A DNA stretch of 36,761 bases from Saccoglossus kowalevskii (GCF_000003605.2 NW_003105608.1:83149-119909); one strand, 5' to 3'; positions 12,812 to 35,644 are shown, counted from the stretch's first letter. Notes: generated by a model not told the origin, from the sequence alone. Numbers and translations are program-made.

Positions 12812-15644
12812 ATACAACTGTCAAAGTTTATTATATCATTCTGTCCATGAAAAGTGACATATTATTTTTAGACTTGTGTGTATATTTTGAAGGTTGTTGT
12901 TGGGTATCAGGAAAATCAGCTTTGTCTCAAGTTTGAACTATGGTTCAGTGATGACATATTGCTGGCTTTGGGTTGGTGGCAAATGAGTTACACCTTATTG
13001 TAAGTCATCACGACTGACAGAAAGATGACAACAGTTGACAGTAAATTAGCATTGACGTATGTATGGATTCTGAAATAGCAAGGACATTCATAGAGATGAA
13101 TATAAATGTACCGTGTGTAACATACATGTCCCATTGTTGCATTATGAATGGTGGCATTTACGGTAACAGTCTGGTCATTATACTCGCCCACAGCAGTTAA
13201 ATGCTACTGTCGGAATCCGGTCATACATATCAAAGATAATATTTAGTCCTCCCCGCCTCCTAATAGTCAATGGCGTGTTTCCTCGTATTTCATTACGGTG
13301 GCAAGTACTTTATTTTTCAAAGATCAGCGAAAATAAAAATTACTGAGAAAAAATCATTTATATTATTTTTCCCACCAAAATTTTGATACAATTTTGATGG
13401 TTTTTATGTATTTTTCCATATATTTTGGGGCTAATTTTTTTAGTCTTGTGGATTTTTAAAATGTCAAGGTGACAAAATTTTACTTTAGCGCTCAAAGGTT
13501 TAATTTAATCCCTTTGTCACCTATCACAAAATAAAACACATATACAAATGTACATGTAACCCGTTTCCTAATATTTTACTCAAAATCTATAGCCAAATTG
13601 TAATTTTGTCAATCTGATTCAAAATTATTTGAAAAAATATTGACATAATTGCCATTAAAATGTGCCAAATTGTTGTCTGAAATTTTAGTTAGTAAATAAA
13701 GAGTTAAAAGTGAATTAAATTGTCAATCACTAGAATTGGACTATAGGAAAAAAATGCATATTGCTTTTTATATACCACTGGTAATGTGTTGTACATCTCA
13801 TGTACATGTGATACAGACCACTGGATATTTACGATATCCCACCTCCAGAATCAAAAGGACTATTGATGATGTGATTGTTTGAGACATGCAATTTAATATT
13901 ATGGCGTCATTTCCATGATGTCAAAAAATGTCTCATTTGATGACTAGACAATTATTCTTTTCTGTTCAAAATATTAATATTAAATATTAATGTCTCATCT
14001 ATAGTCTAGTAGTGTTAGTGTTCATAGTCGTATATATACATATATGAATTTCTAATTTCTTGATCTTGACTTGGCAACACACTGGTATTCGTTTACATGA
14101 TGTGCTAGGAGCCAAATATGTCTGAGATTTTTTAAGACCGCTGATAGAATTACCTACTTTCAAAGTAAAATGTCAATTTGTCCATGGAAGGGTAAAAATC
14201 ATTCATCGAAGGCAATGAATTGTCACTAACGTTAATCTGAGTTCAAGGAACCCCCAAATGCAAATGAGATATTGGACAATAAGTCATGGACATGCATGCA
14301 ATTTGCTATTATGCAGTATTCATGGCTTCAAAAAGCTGTGAAACGGTTGCATTTGATAATTAGGATCTTTAGTTCATGACCATGTGATATTGAATTTAGT
14401 AAACTCATGAAGTATTAAAGTTACTACCAGTACACTCATTTAAGAAATCCAATACAACACAGTCACTCATTGGAGAACCTTATTAAATCTCTCTTTAATT
14501 TTTAATCCTAAAAGGAGTATACCACTAAAACTGAATTCTGGCTTTATAAAATCAGCCCTGAAAACATTTAAAAATTCTGCAGGGAAAATAACAACAACAA
14601 AAACTGCTGAAATGTATTAACCTCACTGCTGAAGTGTATTAACCTACCGAAAATAATTTAGAAAAAAAATGATTGGCAAATTTTTCTACCTACTCTTGTT
14701 CCAGAGCTTCTAATGGTAAACCCCTACAGTTTAAGTAAATTTGTTGTGAGACTATACTGTGCAGGGTGTTGTTGCATATAGAGTACAAAGTACAACATTA
14801 AAGTAGTGGAGATTTTAAATAAGCTTTACTCTAATCTCCTCAGTAATAAGAACAATCAAATGGCCTGTTGAGAGGAAGTTATATGTATATTATATATTTG
14901 TTTTTATTTATTTGACACAACACTGACTTAAAATAGTACAGCAGTATCAACACTAATGTGGTAAAGTGAGGTTTAGAGAATAAGGGTTGTGTTGTGTGGA
15001 GTAGAATAGATTCAAGTGGCATAAAGTCAAATCAGAGATCCATGAGGTCCCATTTATTTAAATACATCAGAGTACATTGAAGTAAACAAGAACTACTCCT
15101 TCCAAAAATCTGGTAACTTGAATATTTGCATAATGTTCTCAATACAGAACTGGGATTGGTTCAACTCAGAGTGGAAGATTCCATTATCATAACAACAAGT
15201 AATTAGTCTTAGTTACAGGGTCAAAGCTCATTAAAAGAGGGGCAAGACCAACATCTAACTTGCAACATTAAATCAATAAACAAGATGCAGTACAATGTAA
15301 TACACTGTTATACAACACAGGTGAAATCTGAACCATGCATGTAAATAAATTTAAAATGTTGATTGCAAGGAGCTCTCAGCGATAATTAATAAATACATCT
15401 ATAGTCTGTTATTTAAAAACTATAATATACATACTTAGCAAAGTGTTTTACCATTGGATGAGTATTCACAGTATCCAATAAATGATCAGTCTTGGTTAAA
15501 TCAATGTGTCATTTATTTTCTGTATTGGAGCACTGTTTTAATGTAATGTGTAATTTCTTTGATGTGCATGTACATCAACCTTTGCAGAGTGTATATGAGG
15601 GATTGTCTTCAAACGGGAATGTTAGCTAGGAAAAACACTGGTTG
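12812..15644. other. AT-rich spacer, no supported gene
   Basis: No coding region is supported. A 22-bp unit (CTGCTGAAATGTATTAACCT plus two bases) is tandemly doubled at 14604-14647. Near 13310 a stretch AGTACTTTATTTTTC may be a family A scrap, but the copy is not clear. Confidence 0.5.
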
Positions 15645-15828
15645 TACTGTAAAATCTGTATTAGAAGCTGCGGCTTCTATTAAAATGGTACAATGCAACA
15701 GATAGGATGCGGCTTCTATTAGAGCATCTACACATATGAGAAATGATGAATTTTTGGTTCTCAACTATTCAAATAGAATGGATGCGACTTCTATTAGGGA
15801 TGCGGCTTCTAATACAGATTTTACGGTA
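15645..15828. mobile_element. MITE family B copy
   Basis: It runs from TACTGTAAAATCTGTATTAG to CTAATACAGATTTTACGGTA. Inner repeats of GCGGCTTCTATTA type recur in both orientations. It is about 184 bp and non-coding; the ORF starting ATGAGAAATGATGAA arises from it and recurs in the copy at 21457. Confidence 0.7.
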
Positions 15829-15830
15829 AT

Positions 15831-15870
15831 ACTGGTCATTACTGGTCATTACTGGTCATTACTGGTCATG
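15831..15870 (+). repeat. Four tandem copies of a 10-bp unit
   Basis: ACTGGTCATT is repeated four times, the last ending in G. It abuts the right end of the family B element. Confidence 0.9.
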
Positions 15871-15928
15871 ACTGTTACTCTCATTGTTAGGTACATATCG
15901 TATACATACAATGCAGTAGCAAATCCTT

Positions 15929-16045
15929 CCCTTAAAGGGTGGTGGTCGTCACTCAGTGCACGTTCGAATTTCAAATTAATAAACAATGTATTTTACATTT
16001 GTTTTACATACATGATGCATGATGACCACTTCCCTTTATGGGAAA
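15929..16045. repeat. Imperfect inverted repeat
   Basis: TTCCCTTAAAGGG..GTGGTCGTCA near 15929-15953 is inverted at 16021-16045 (TGATGACCACTTCCCTTTAT). It may be a small fold-back element. A separate 8-bp hairpin, ACTTAGGG/CCCTAAGT, follows at about 16136-16163. Confidence 0.4.
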
Positions 16046-16384
16046 CATACAAATATATTTCTTGTGCCGATCACCTTACATCCTGGGAAGTGCTTCCTAC
16101 TTCCATGCCGGACCAGAGTGAACTTATTATGCTATACTTAGGGTGTACTGTAACTCCCTAAGTGTTGTCATGAGACTCCCTTTGCCTACTGTTAATGATT
16201 CGATATACAACAAATTTGATTTTTTGTTTATGTGTGATGCACTTTCAATAGAGCAACTATGGTACACTGAATTTAATTTGAGTTTATCTCTTAAAATGTT
16301 TGTATAACAAATTAAAATAATTTCTTACAATTGAGTATTTATTGTTTTGTATAAGGTATAAGTTATTTATGATGTCATCCTATC

Positions 16385-16532
16385 CTTGTAAAATACATTT
16401 TTTTTAGCTGGAAATCAATTTTCACTGAAAAAAAAGAGTTTATTTTCACTGATTATTGATGAGTTGAATGTAAAATGTAGAAAAAAAAGGTATTTTCACT
16501 GAATTATCCCGAATATTTAGTATATGACAGTA
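16385..16532 (+). mobile_element. MITE family A, degraded copy
   Basis: TTGTAAAATACATTTTTTTT at the left, TGATGAGTTGAATGTAAAAT in the middle and a decayed right end near TATGACAGTA. It is shorter than full copies, with internal loss. Confidence 0.5.
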
Positions 16533-17093
16533 TACTGTACTACATGTTGGAGAAAAACACTACACTGTGTACAATGTAGCGGCAATTGCATCATCTGTCT
16601 CTGTTGTCATTAATCAGTAAAAGTGACATGACGTTTATTAAATGATCAATGTACTAGACCACTGACTGCATACAAATATAACTATATATAGAAAACTATA
16701 TTAGTTTGGCAGATGAGAAAGGATCCCCTGAGTCGAATTTCGTGAAATGCATTAGATGGGAGCTATTTACTACTTGGTCATTAGTGAAAATGTCAGGGAT
16801 GCGGCGTCGCTAGCACATTCGTCTGTGAACTGATTTATAATGAGGGATGATACATTGGCCATACGTTATTAATGGCATACAGTAAGTTCGGTGCGCAACT
16901 TAACAATTTTGCTTGGTATAAAATCATCAAATATCAAATATGACTTATATTAGTAACATGGGTCAGTAATACAAAGTCAAAATCACTGTCGCTTTACAAG
17001 TTTTTATGAAACGACAAAGCCAGTGCAGAGCCAGTTTATAAGCTATGTTTCGCCCAGACCGTACAGTACACGCTTAATTCAGGAGCATATGTA

Positions 17094-17273
17094 TACTGTA
17101 AAATACTTTATTTTAGCTGGAATTAATTTTGTATGTCTTGTATGGAATTTCAGTGATTTTTTGCGAGTTGACTGTAAAATATAGATAATCGCTGGATTTT
17201 ATTTTCACTGAATCATTCATTCAGCACAAGTAGCAAAAATTAATTCCAAGTGAAAATAAAGTATTTTATAGTA
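17094..17273 (+). mobile_element. MITE family A copy
   Basis: It starts TACTGTAAAATACTTTATTT and ends AATAAAGTATTTTATAGTA, about 180 bp. The left-centre segment is shortened relative to the longest copies. Confidence 0.7.
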
Positions 17274-17704
17274 GTCAAAATAAGTCGTATTTTAAAAAGC
17301 CAGAATACAATTATCAATGAATACATGTACATTGATTGCCGTCTGACCTTTGACTTTTGGATTTGTTGTTCAAAACTACTGGTAAATCATTACACTAATG
17401 ACATTTAATTAATTATGGCGAACAGTAATTATATGGTGTGTGATTATATATGTAATATTTTAATTTAGGAAACTAATCCCAGGTAAAACTAATGTTTTTA
17501 TTTAATTGTATTTTAAATTTTCAATTAAACTTTCAGTGCAATTAGATGAGGTGTGATTTTGAGAAATATTATTTCAGAATCTGTTTTATGTAATTAATTT
17601 CCTTTTCTATTAATGTGTTATTTAAGATATTGTTTTGTTATTAATTCTGACATACACAGGTTAATATACATACGTACATGTATATGTAGGTTACTATGAC
17701 GTAT

Positions 17705-17870
17705 AAAGGTCATTTTAATACTATACTATAGAATTATGGCATGCACGTAAACATGTTATTATAACACATACAGGTCATTATAACACATATACAGGTCATT
17801 ATAACACTTATACAGGTCATTATAACACATATACATATTAATAAAGCACTGTACAGGTCATTATCATGCA
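17705..17870 (+). repeat. About 21-bp tandem repeat
   Basis: CAGGTCATTATAACACATATA recurs with a period near 21 at 17771, 17792 and 17813, with a looser unit at 17854 and a diverged one near 17709. Confidence 0.7.
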
Positions 17871-18168
17871 GAGAATGTAAAAAATCAGTGGATGTCTCAT
17901 AAATGACCTTTGTATGATAGATTCAACCTTTGATTCTGTTTGTCCCTCTTCTGACCTTTACTTTACTTAGCATGACATGTCTCTATCAGCATGTGGCTCA
18001 AGTTGAAATATCAAACATGTTTAACTGAGTCTCAGTATTGTTTAATTATGTTTCAGAGATATCATATCACCATGAAATGACAGTGTTAAGAAAGCAGTTC
18101 GTATTATTATAAAAAAAAAAAAAACTTATTAGTATTGTGAACCACTCGGGTATGCGCATAGAGTAAAG

Positions 18169-28590
<10,422 letters not shown>

Positions 28591-31500
28591 ACTGCTCTAC
28601 ACACTCCACGAAACCAAAATGGTTGGATTTCATCAACTACAGAGCGTTCTTCCACTAATAATAAGCAGCAACAGTTTCTAAAAAGTACCACAGACATGAG
28701 CTTCACACCCCTCACAAGGAATGAGAAAGTCTGACTTTTAATCTCACTCAGATGGTTTCACAACACATGCTGCTCACCCCTGCCAGCAAAATGGTTGAAC
28801 TAAACAGACAATGTGCAGGTTGGGCATTTAACAGTGAAACACTGATGCTGAAATTTTATACTTGGTGAACAACATTTGTGATGGCTGTATATCAACTTCT
28901 TAACAAGTATTATATGATTCAAGACAAACTGTAGGTAAACTACAGAACAGTCTCAAGTTTTAACTTCAATTTTATTTTAATTTTATGTTTATTTTAATTT
29001 TAATTTAATTTTAATTTAATTTTAATTTTATTTTAATTTTACAAAGCTTTCAATGTTTTATTTGAATGAATGGTGCTCATTCACTTTCTACCATTGGGGG
29101 CGCTGTATATGATAGATGGCGCCGTTGTATATTTGTTTTCCATGATTATCAATGTAATGTATTGGTTTTATGCTTTGAGGATGTAGATATTTTTCTTTTA
29201 TTTTTGGTGAAAAAGCCAAGCTTTATAAGTTCACTCAGATTACACAGTTTTACATTAAAATAAGACTGCCAATATTGAGATAAAAAATAATAAAATTCAA
29301 AGAAAAATAAATATTCAGGATGTCTAAATATACCTCAAAGAAATAACTTATTCCTCAAAGATTGTGTTTCCTTGCATATCAAGATTTTTGTTTTCTTTGT
29401 TCCTAAATACCTCCTAACTCAAGCCACTACCAAACATCGGAATCATTGGATTTTTCCTTATGTGATAATTCTTTAAATTTAGTTGCAATTTATTTTTCTG
29501 TTTTAGATGAATTTGTAGTTGTAGTTGTAGTTGTAGTCTCAGCCATTACTTTATGGGGTCAAAAGTCACTGTTGTCATGACTACAGTGTCAGAAGTCTTT
29601 TTCTTGTAATGATTGGAAATGATAACCAGGTAGTACCTACCTACGAGGTGATAACTACCTACCAGGTGATAATGACCCACCAATTGATAACTACCTGCCA
29701 GTCTTCCTAACATTCCGTAATTATGGATACCTGGAGTGTTTGTCTTGAGAAATTTTCATGCTAAATTATTTGATTTAGTCATTATACGATGTGGAGTTTT
29801 TAAAACATTTTCATGTTGAAATTAAATTCTGTAATTATGCAAATTACATGATATTGCATGGTTTTTACGACTTCTGTGGCTTTCTTTATAACTTGCATGT
29901 ACACTTAGCTGTGATATTATGATGTTAATTTTGTATGCCCATATAAGGTGTTACTAGGAACATTTTCTTGTTGGAATAATCAGCCATTCTTCTAACATTT
30001 GCATTTTAATTAAAACTGAAATCCTATTACTTTTACAATAAAATTAATATCAGATGTTTGAAATATCCTTAAATTTCTGATGAGAACATTTTTGTTGTGG
30101 TGGGTTTTTTTTTTTACTTCGATTTCTCATGAAATAATCTTTCAAAAATCACAAACATTTTTATTGAATAATATGATAATTCTCAACTTTCAAAATTATT
30201 TAATCGAAAATACTATTCTGGTTGACTGACTTTATAATTGTTTGCTTGTTGATAAAATGTTTGCTCAAACAGCAATAAGTAATCTGCATGCCAAATTTTA
30301 ACTCAATTTGAATATTTTTGGGGGGGGTGTAACAACTTCACTAGTTTCAGTGTGTAAAGTTTATTGTGTACAAGTATTTGAAAATTTTATTTTCAAGGCC
30401 ACATTTCAAAAGTTCTAAATTGTTCTATATATTGTTATTTGAATTAAGCCCAAAGAAAAGAATTTTATGGTTTTAACTTTTTAAAGTTTATGAATTTTAT
30501 GTTTTGAGTTGATTTTCCCTGCAAAGAATAACATTATCTGCAGAGTTATAATTACTGATGGAGGAGATAACTAACTAACTAACTAACTAACCAACCAACA
30601 AATGCAAAGGTCATAGCTATGTCACACTTATGTGACCTTTAACCCTAGGCCACCTTAGTTCTGTTATGCACATATCTTGTAAATATTCAGGTATTGGAAC
30701 AGAATGGTCTACATTGGTTTGTTATTCCTTCATCTAAAGCCAAAGCCGAATTTCTGTGAACAATATTTCACCATTCAATTTATTTTTTTGTGTTTGACAA
30801 AGTATTATTATGTCAACAATTGTCATTGTTTGATGTGCAAACCCTTACTGTGTGTGATTTTATTGTTGGTTGCCATGGTGTGTTGGCCATCTTTGTTGAT
30901 GCTAAGATTTGTAACTTCTAGATTTTTTGTTGCTGGGTAACCTAGGGAGTATGTATGTATCCTTATGATATTGAAAAAAAGGAAGTGTCCTGCTAGGTTA
31001 GTGCATGGAGGTATTATTCATCCATGGTTAGTGTATCTTCCAAGTATTATGCATTCTTGATGCTCTTAATATAGTTCTGGATTCCATGTTATTGCTTGTA
31101 AATAGCAATTCAGTGTTGTTCTGTGCCAAAACCAGTAATGACTAGCGCCCTCTGGTGATGACTATTGTCTACTGGTAATGTTTGAAGGCTTTCCTGCCAT
31201 GAGGTGTTTTGAGTAATGTTTTTTTTTTGAGATTGGCAGTTGTTTCCTGGTCATTTGAAAGTTTCAAGCCATCTTATGTATGCTTTCTCAGATGAATTTC
31301 TTTAAAAAGTGCCTGTAAAATCTTTAAAATATTCCTATTTCCTATGATTTTTAGCGACAGTCATGTGATATCCTCACAATCGATGATATCACATCAGTTT
31401 ATCTCCCGTGTCCTATTTCAATAAACATGATACTGTGTTGTGGGCTGACACAGGTCCCACCTGGCTCTACTCACTGCCTTCAAATAATAAGACAGATAGA

Positions 31501-31945
31501 CATAGTTCTCAGATCTTCGCTACTCATTTGCTCGTGTCTTCCACTCCTTGTTTACTGTGCACGAAAATGCAACCCAATCAGCAGTATTTCTATATATTTC
31601 CCTGTTTTGCAAAAGAAATAGCAATATAAAAAAATTCAAATGTAATAATACTGCTCGTTAGGTTGCTTTTTCGTTCACAGTAAATTTCATACCAATTGTT
31701 GGAAACTTGTGTTCAAATATGAGCTCATTTGCATAGATTCAAAATTCACGTCTGTATTTTTGCAGGGAATAACCAAGTACCATGTGATGCATAGTTAGTG
31801 ACGTAGATTAACATTTTTCATGTTTACTAAAATCATGGAACAATTCATGGAAAATGAAATACAGGTATCTTTTTGGGTCAAATTGTCAAGTCTTTTTGAA
31901 TTGTACATGTTTAATTTTATGTAAGAGATTTTACTATGCAATAAA
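28591..31945 (+). other. SGK3: Probable SGK3 3' UTR with alternative poly(A) signals
   Basis: AT-rich non-coding sequence after the stop, with no convincing ORF. AATAAA hexamers lie at 29306-29311, 30037-30042, 31420-31425 and 31940-31945. The last is followed within about 25 bases by a GT-rich stretch (TTGTTGTGG), the usual poly(A) site layout, so a 3' UTR of about 3.4 kb is possible. Within it are an ATTTTAA low-complexity tract (28962-29042), a GTAGTT run (29516-29537), an imperfect 18-bp repeat (about 29621-29701) and an ACTA run (30569-30596). The true end needs transcript data. Confidence 0.4.
31363..31394. repeat. Perfect 10-bp hairpin
   Basis: ATGTGATATC and GATATCACAT flank a 12-base loop inside the presumed SGK3 3' UTR. 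Confidence 0.6.
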
Positions 31946-31949
31946 TATT

Positions 31950-32920
31950 TTTTAAATGATTTGTTGTGGCTCCAATGTCTGAGTATGATCCTCGTGCCTA
32001 GTGAAATTAATGATGTTCTATTATGATGTAAGATGATTTAATATGTACCGGTAAATAATCACCTCTACAGAATTTTAAGAAGTTAACAAATGGATAAGTT
32101 AATATGAAATTTTTTACAGGAGTGTATTTGTTTTGCCACGTCGAGGTGCTCCTAGTCATTTTTAGGCTGACCTGTTTACATTGGACTATTATGTAACACC
32201 CCAAATGTGGCTCCTTAGTGAGATCATCAATTTCACTACCAGTTTCCTCTTTTCATCACAAATTCACAAAACAGTTCAGATTATAGCCTGCACTTTCTTT
32301 CAGGAGATTGGGACCAAAATAGCCAAATTATTTGAGTAAAAACTGAAAATTGACTCAAATTTTATCTGTTGGCACTAAAATTAGGGTTCATTTTCAGAAA
32401 TATTGAAGAATATAAGAAAAAAGTGCAGACAAAATTGAGCAAGAAAGTCTGGTGGTGAATCGGTTATACTATCTTTGTTTGCAATGCCGAGGGATATGGT
32501 GGCGTACAAAGAAAACATTGTTTAAAAACTGAGTAGTGTGGAACTTGAGTTCGTCAAATGAAAAGTGCAACAGTATGTATTTTAGCTCCGCTGCATGTTT
32601 GTATTTATCAACTTCAAAAGGTGGTTACTAATTGTTTTAATTATGTACAACAACTTTGTGAAATGGAGAAGCGCCTGCCGATTAAATATAATTGATTCGT
32701 CTGGATTTGAACTTAATTAAAATTGTGACAAGACTGATTTCAAATTACTTTGTTGCATAACTTTCATAAAACTTTTGAACTTGCCAAGCACAATGCCTTG
32801 ACGGTTGAATACCCTCAAATTCCACAGAAGTATCAAATAGCTCTATGAACTGATATCCTGATACTGTATTCACTCTATTAGAAGAACATCTTGAATGGAA
32901 GTACATGTAAATTAACCATT
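31950..32920. other. AT-rich spacer, no supported gene
   Basis: No coding or RNA feature is supported. A short stretch near 32868 (TACTGTATTCACTCTATTAG) resembles stretches at about 21087 and 26637 and may be a scrap of a further repeat. Confidence 0.45.
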
Positions 32921-32921
32921 T

Positions 32922-33108
32922 ATAACCACTAATTATAAATTGAAAAGCCAGAGGGAAGACACACTAGACCAAAAACCCCAGCAAGGAAAAAATATGTGAG
33001 GTATGTTCAAAGAATGAAGTGGAGGATGAAGAACACTTCAGAATGTCATGTTCACTTTATAATAACTTTATTACTCAACAATTACCATCTGTGGGTAATG
33101 TATGGTAA
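32922..33108 (+). pseudogene. Non-LTR retrotransposon 3' end, broken (+ strand)
   Basis: In pieces of different frames this encodes TTNYKL, IEKPEGRHTRPKTPARKK, then ICEVCSKNEVEDEEHF, RMSCSLYN and a stop at 33106. The CxxC, EDEEHF and C-x2-Y pattern is the zinc-knuckle-like end found at the C-terminus of many LINE reverse-transcriptase proteins. At least one frameshift separates the GRHTRPKTP part from the cysteine part. Only this last fragment is present, so it is a dead-on-arrival or decayed copy. It lies tail to tail with the minus-strand copy. Confidence 0.6.
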
Positions 33109-33180
33109 GAAAAATACAACAATAAAGAGAAAATTACAATAACAATACTTTAAAGAAAAAATTACCATAAAACAAAAACG

Positions 33181-33835
33181 TTATTTTTTGTATATTGTTT
33201 GTTTTAGGTATTTAACTAGTGGAAAACTGTTGTTGCATAAGTTTATAAAATTGTTTATTCTATTCTGTTTATTTATTATGTTACATTCTATAAACAGCAA
33301 TTTTCGTTTTTTCTTATAGCGCTCACAGTCTAAAATAACACGGATTTCATTTTCCACTTCTTTATCATTACATTTTGTACATATTTTTCTCCCACTTTTG
33401 GCTTCCTTCTTCGTCCTAATTCAATTTCTAGATTATGGTCACTTATTCTAGTTTTGTTAATATTCTTCTCATGCTGAAGTCCTTTATTTCATCTAGGTAT
33501 TTTTCAGTTTTAAATATTGTTTTGAATAAACTGTATGTTCGTAATTTATTTCCCTCGGTTTGATTGTTACTACAACATAACTATTTGATTTTTCCAATTC
33601 TGTTTATATTCATTTGATAGTTTACTTTCGATATTTTTTGAGAACTGATTGATGTTTTTTTTTTATCTCGTATTCACCTTTACTTTTATTAAATTGGTTC
33701 TCCCGCCAAGATATGTTCAATCTTTATTTACCAGTTTGTATTGTTTTTAATGTTTTCTTTTAATGCACCATGTAGTATATGATTCACTGGCAGCGTGTTT
33801 AGTCTATACCAGTATTTTTTATAGATGACAGCGGA
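33181..33835 (-). pseudogene. Non-LTR retrotransposon 3' end, broken (- strand)
   Basis: Read from 33835 down: YKKYWYRLNTLP near 33823-33788; SKLSNEYKQNWKNQI near 33625-33582; NKLRTYSLFKTIFKTEKYLD near 33550-33490; ISDHNLEIELGRRRK near 33440-33400; ICTKCNDKEVENEIR, then ILDCERYKKK near 33384-33310, running on to a stop at 33183-33181. The order WYRL, NW, KLRTY-FK, NHxLEIExGRR, CxxC, ENE, C-x2-Y is that of LINE protein C-termini. At least three frameshifts or stops break it. It belongs to the same broad class as its + strand neighbour but is a different copy, since the protein fragments differ. Confidence 0.65.
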
Positions 33836-33840
33836 AAATC

Positions 33841-34970
33841 TTACTAGAAGAGACTAATAAATAATTTTATGAAGCAATTGTAAAAAAATCCTAATTTTAA
33901 TGAGAAACAAAAACACTATGATCTTTATATCATTGTCAATTTTTTTTTAAAACAGTTTTCTTAAAAAACGGCAACACCTTCTTCCCAATTAACCATTTTT
34001 TTTAATTGTCCTTAGACCCATACCTATGCCCCCCCCCCTCATAGAGACTGTGTACAGTTGATCATAGTTCCCAGGCTCCATGTGATCGGACGGCGATACT
34101 GTAGATCTGCAGCGGTTTGGGAATCGATTTTGATTGGTTAATGTTGATTGGTCTTTTATATTCTTATGATCTGGGAAAGTTGTTTGTAGACGTTTAATTC
34201 ATCGCGCAGTTGCTTTGAACGCAATGTATCGAGCTAAACTTTGCTCTGTTCTGCATCGGATTCAAGTTGGTGTAAGCTCTGGAAAACGTGTGAAATGATA
34301 AAGGCGGTCGATCTAGCATGTACCGACTGGTTTGTATTTTCCTGATCGTAGCATTGAACTCCAATTGCAACATGTTAGTTGTAGCAGCGACATTTACATA
34401 TTCGGCTGACTAACTGTATTCCCTATTTGACTAATTTTTATTGTCATAGAAACGTAAAAAGTGTCCGTTGGTACTGATACTAGCGCTTGATCGATTGTTC
34501 CTGATTTTTAGCAGCTTAAATCATGGAACCCTCACGATTACATTAACGGAGCAATCGTATTGTAATTATTCGCCCATCATTGTCGCATATGACTGATGAC
34601 AGAAACACATTCTGGCTGTCGCATATTTTAATATTACGAAACTTTTCAAAAAATCGTTTCTTACTGATTTAAAAATGCAATGTGATCATTCGACTGCAGC
34701 AGGAAGAACGTAAATCTTGGGTAATGTTTTACAGTATAGCGCCACCAACGGCTATAAGACACAGCATACTGAAAGGGAAGTCAATGTAAGACTTGTCTTT
34801 CAAGCAGCCAGTCAAATTGTTTTTATTTGCTGTCACCCATGCTAACCTGATGTTTTTGACAAGAAAACGATAACTGTAAGTTTTCAGACTATGATTGTAT
34901 TGTTCATTCATTGATGGTTTTGATTATTTTATGTATAACAGCCAGATTTATTTTAAACTTGTGATTCGGT
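33841..34970. other. Spacer, no supported gene
   Basis: It holds a C run at about 34029-34038 and no recognisable coding exon. Confidence 0.45.
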
Positions 34971-35384
34971 GTAGAGGCGGCCATTTTGACCGCTACGGTT
35001 TGCCTGTAAGTGTAACGGCATTTTGTTATCAAGCATTTGAGTTTAAAGAACATTAATCTCTGTGATCTAGATTATGATATGATATTTTATGATGGAAGTG
35101 TTTGGTTATGAAATATTACTGTTAGATTTGTTGTTGAACGCGTATATGCATGAATTGCTGACCTCATGCTAATAGCATTGATCGCGGTTTCTATGACCAA
35201 GCTAAAAATAGATTTTGCATGCGCATGCGCGAGGTCAGGCGGACAAACATTTCATGGTTGCCATGTTGTAAGCTGTGTCGCCGTAATCTTCCATGATTTT
35301 AGTGCACCCAAAGACATTAGAAAGACATTTTCTATTGTCTTTGGTGCATCGTAGGCACATTAGTTTCAGTTTTGCTTACACACA
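34971..35384 (+). promoter_or_regulatory. Promoter and leader region of the THAP gene
   Basis: A YY1-like motif (GCGGCCATTTTG) lies at about 34977-34988, followed by a good donor GTAAGT at 35006, so a short non-coding first exon is plausible. Possible acceptors (ACATTAG, TTTCAG) lie shortly before the ATG at 35385. The NRF1-like palindrome GCGCATGCGC is at 35221-35230. An ATG on the minus strand at 34984 opens a 26-codon frame with no obvious donor. Confidence 0.35.
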
Positions 35385-35644
35385 ATGGTAGCTAAACATT
35401 GCTGTTATGGCAGGTGTCGTAGTGACTCACGATACAGCCACCGGGATGATATGAAAGACGTGCATTTCATTCGTTTTCCAAAGCCGCATCTGAACATCGA
35501 GAAATGCAGGAAATGGGTTACCGCCTGTGGTCGCCAGGGATTCGGCGTTGAAAACATTAAAAAGGACACTTACATTTCCCTGGACAAAAGGGACCAACAG
35601 ATGAACACCCTGACCCTATACCTGCAACGTACTCGGGGGAACAG
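35385..35644 (+). pseudogene. THAP-domain exon, frameshifted
   Basis: MVAKHCCYGRCRSDSRY opens a THAP (C2CH zinc) DNA-binding domain: C6/C7 and C11 as the first ligand pair, IRFPKP at 29-34, W44, and KKDTYI at 59-64. In the family the next residues are Cys-x2-His-Phe. Here they are absent and the reading frame changes. From 35582 a different frame reads GQKGPTDEHPDPIPATYSGE, the usual continuation after the THAP domain, ending at CAG and donor gtacag (35645). So a short deletion at about 35577-35581 removed the second zinc pair and shifted the frame. Read without the shift, the ORF stops at 35660. It may be a pseudogene or a sequencing or assembly error. Confidence 0.7.

Noticed and set aside
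13310-13370. Possible further family A MITE copy
   Set aside because: Only AGTACTTTATTTTTC and GCGAAAATAAAA resemble the family; termini are absent.
15736-16161. 141-codon open frame
   Set aside because: It begins inside a family B MITE and runs through a 10-bp tandem repeat; there is no protein signal.
17705-17870. Regular spaced repeat resembling a CRISPR array
   Set aside because: The units are contiguous tandem repeats without distinct spacers, in an animal nuclear context.
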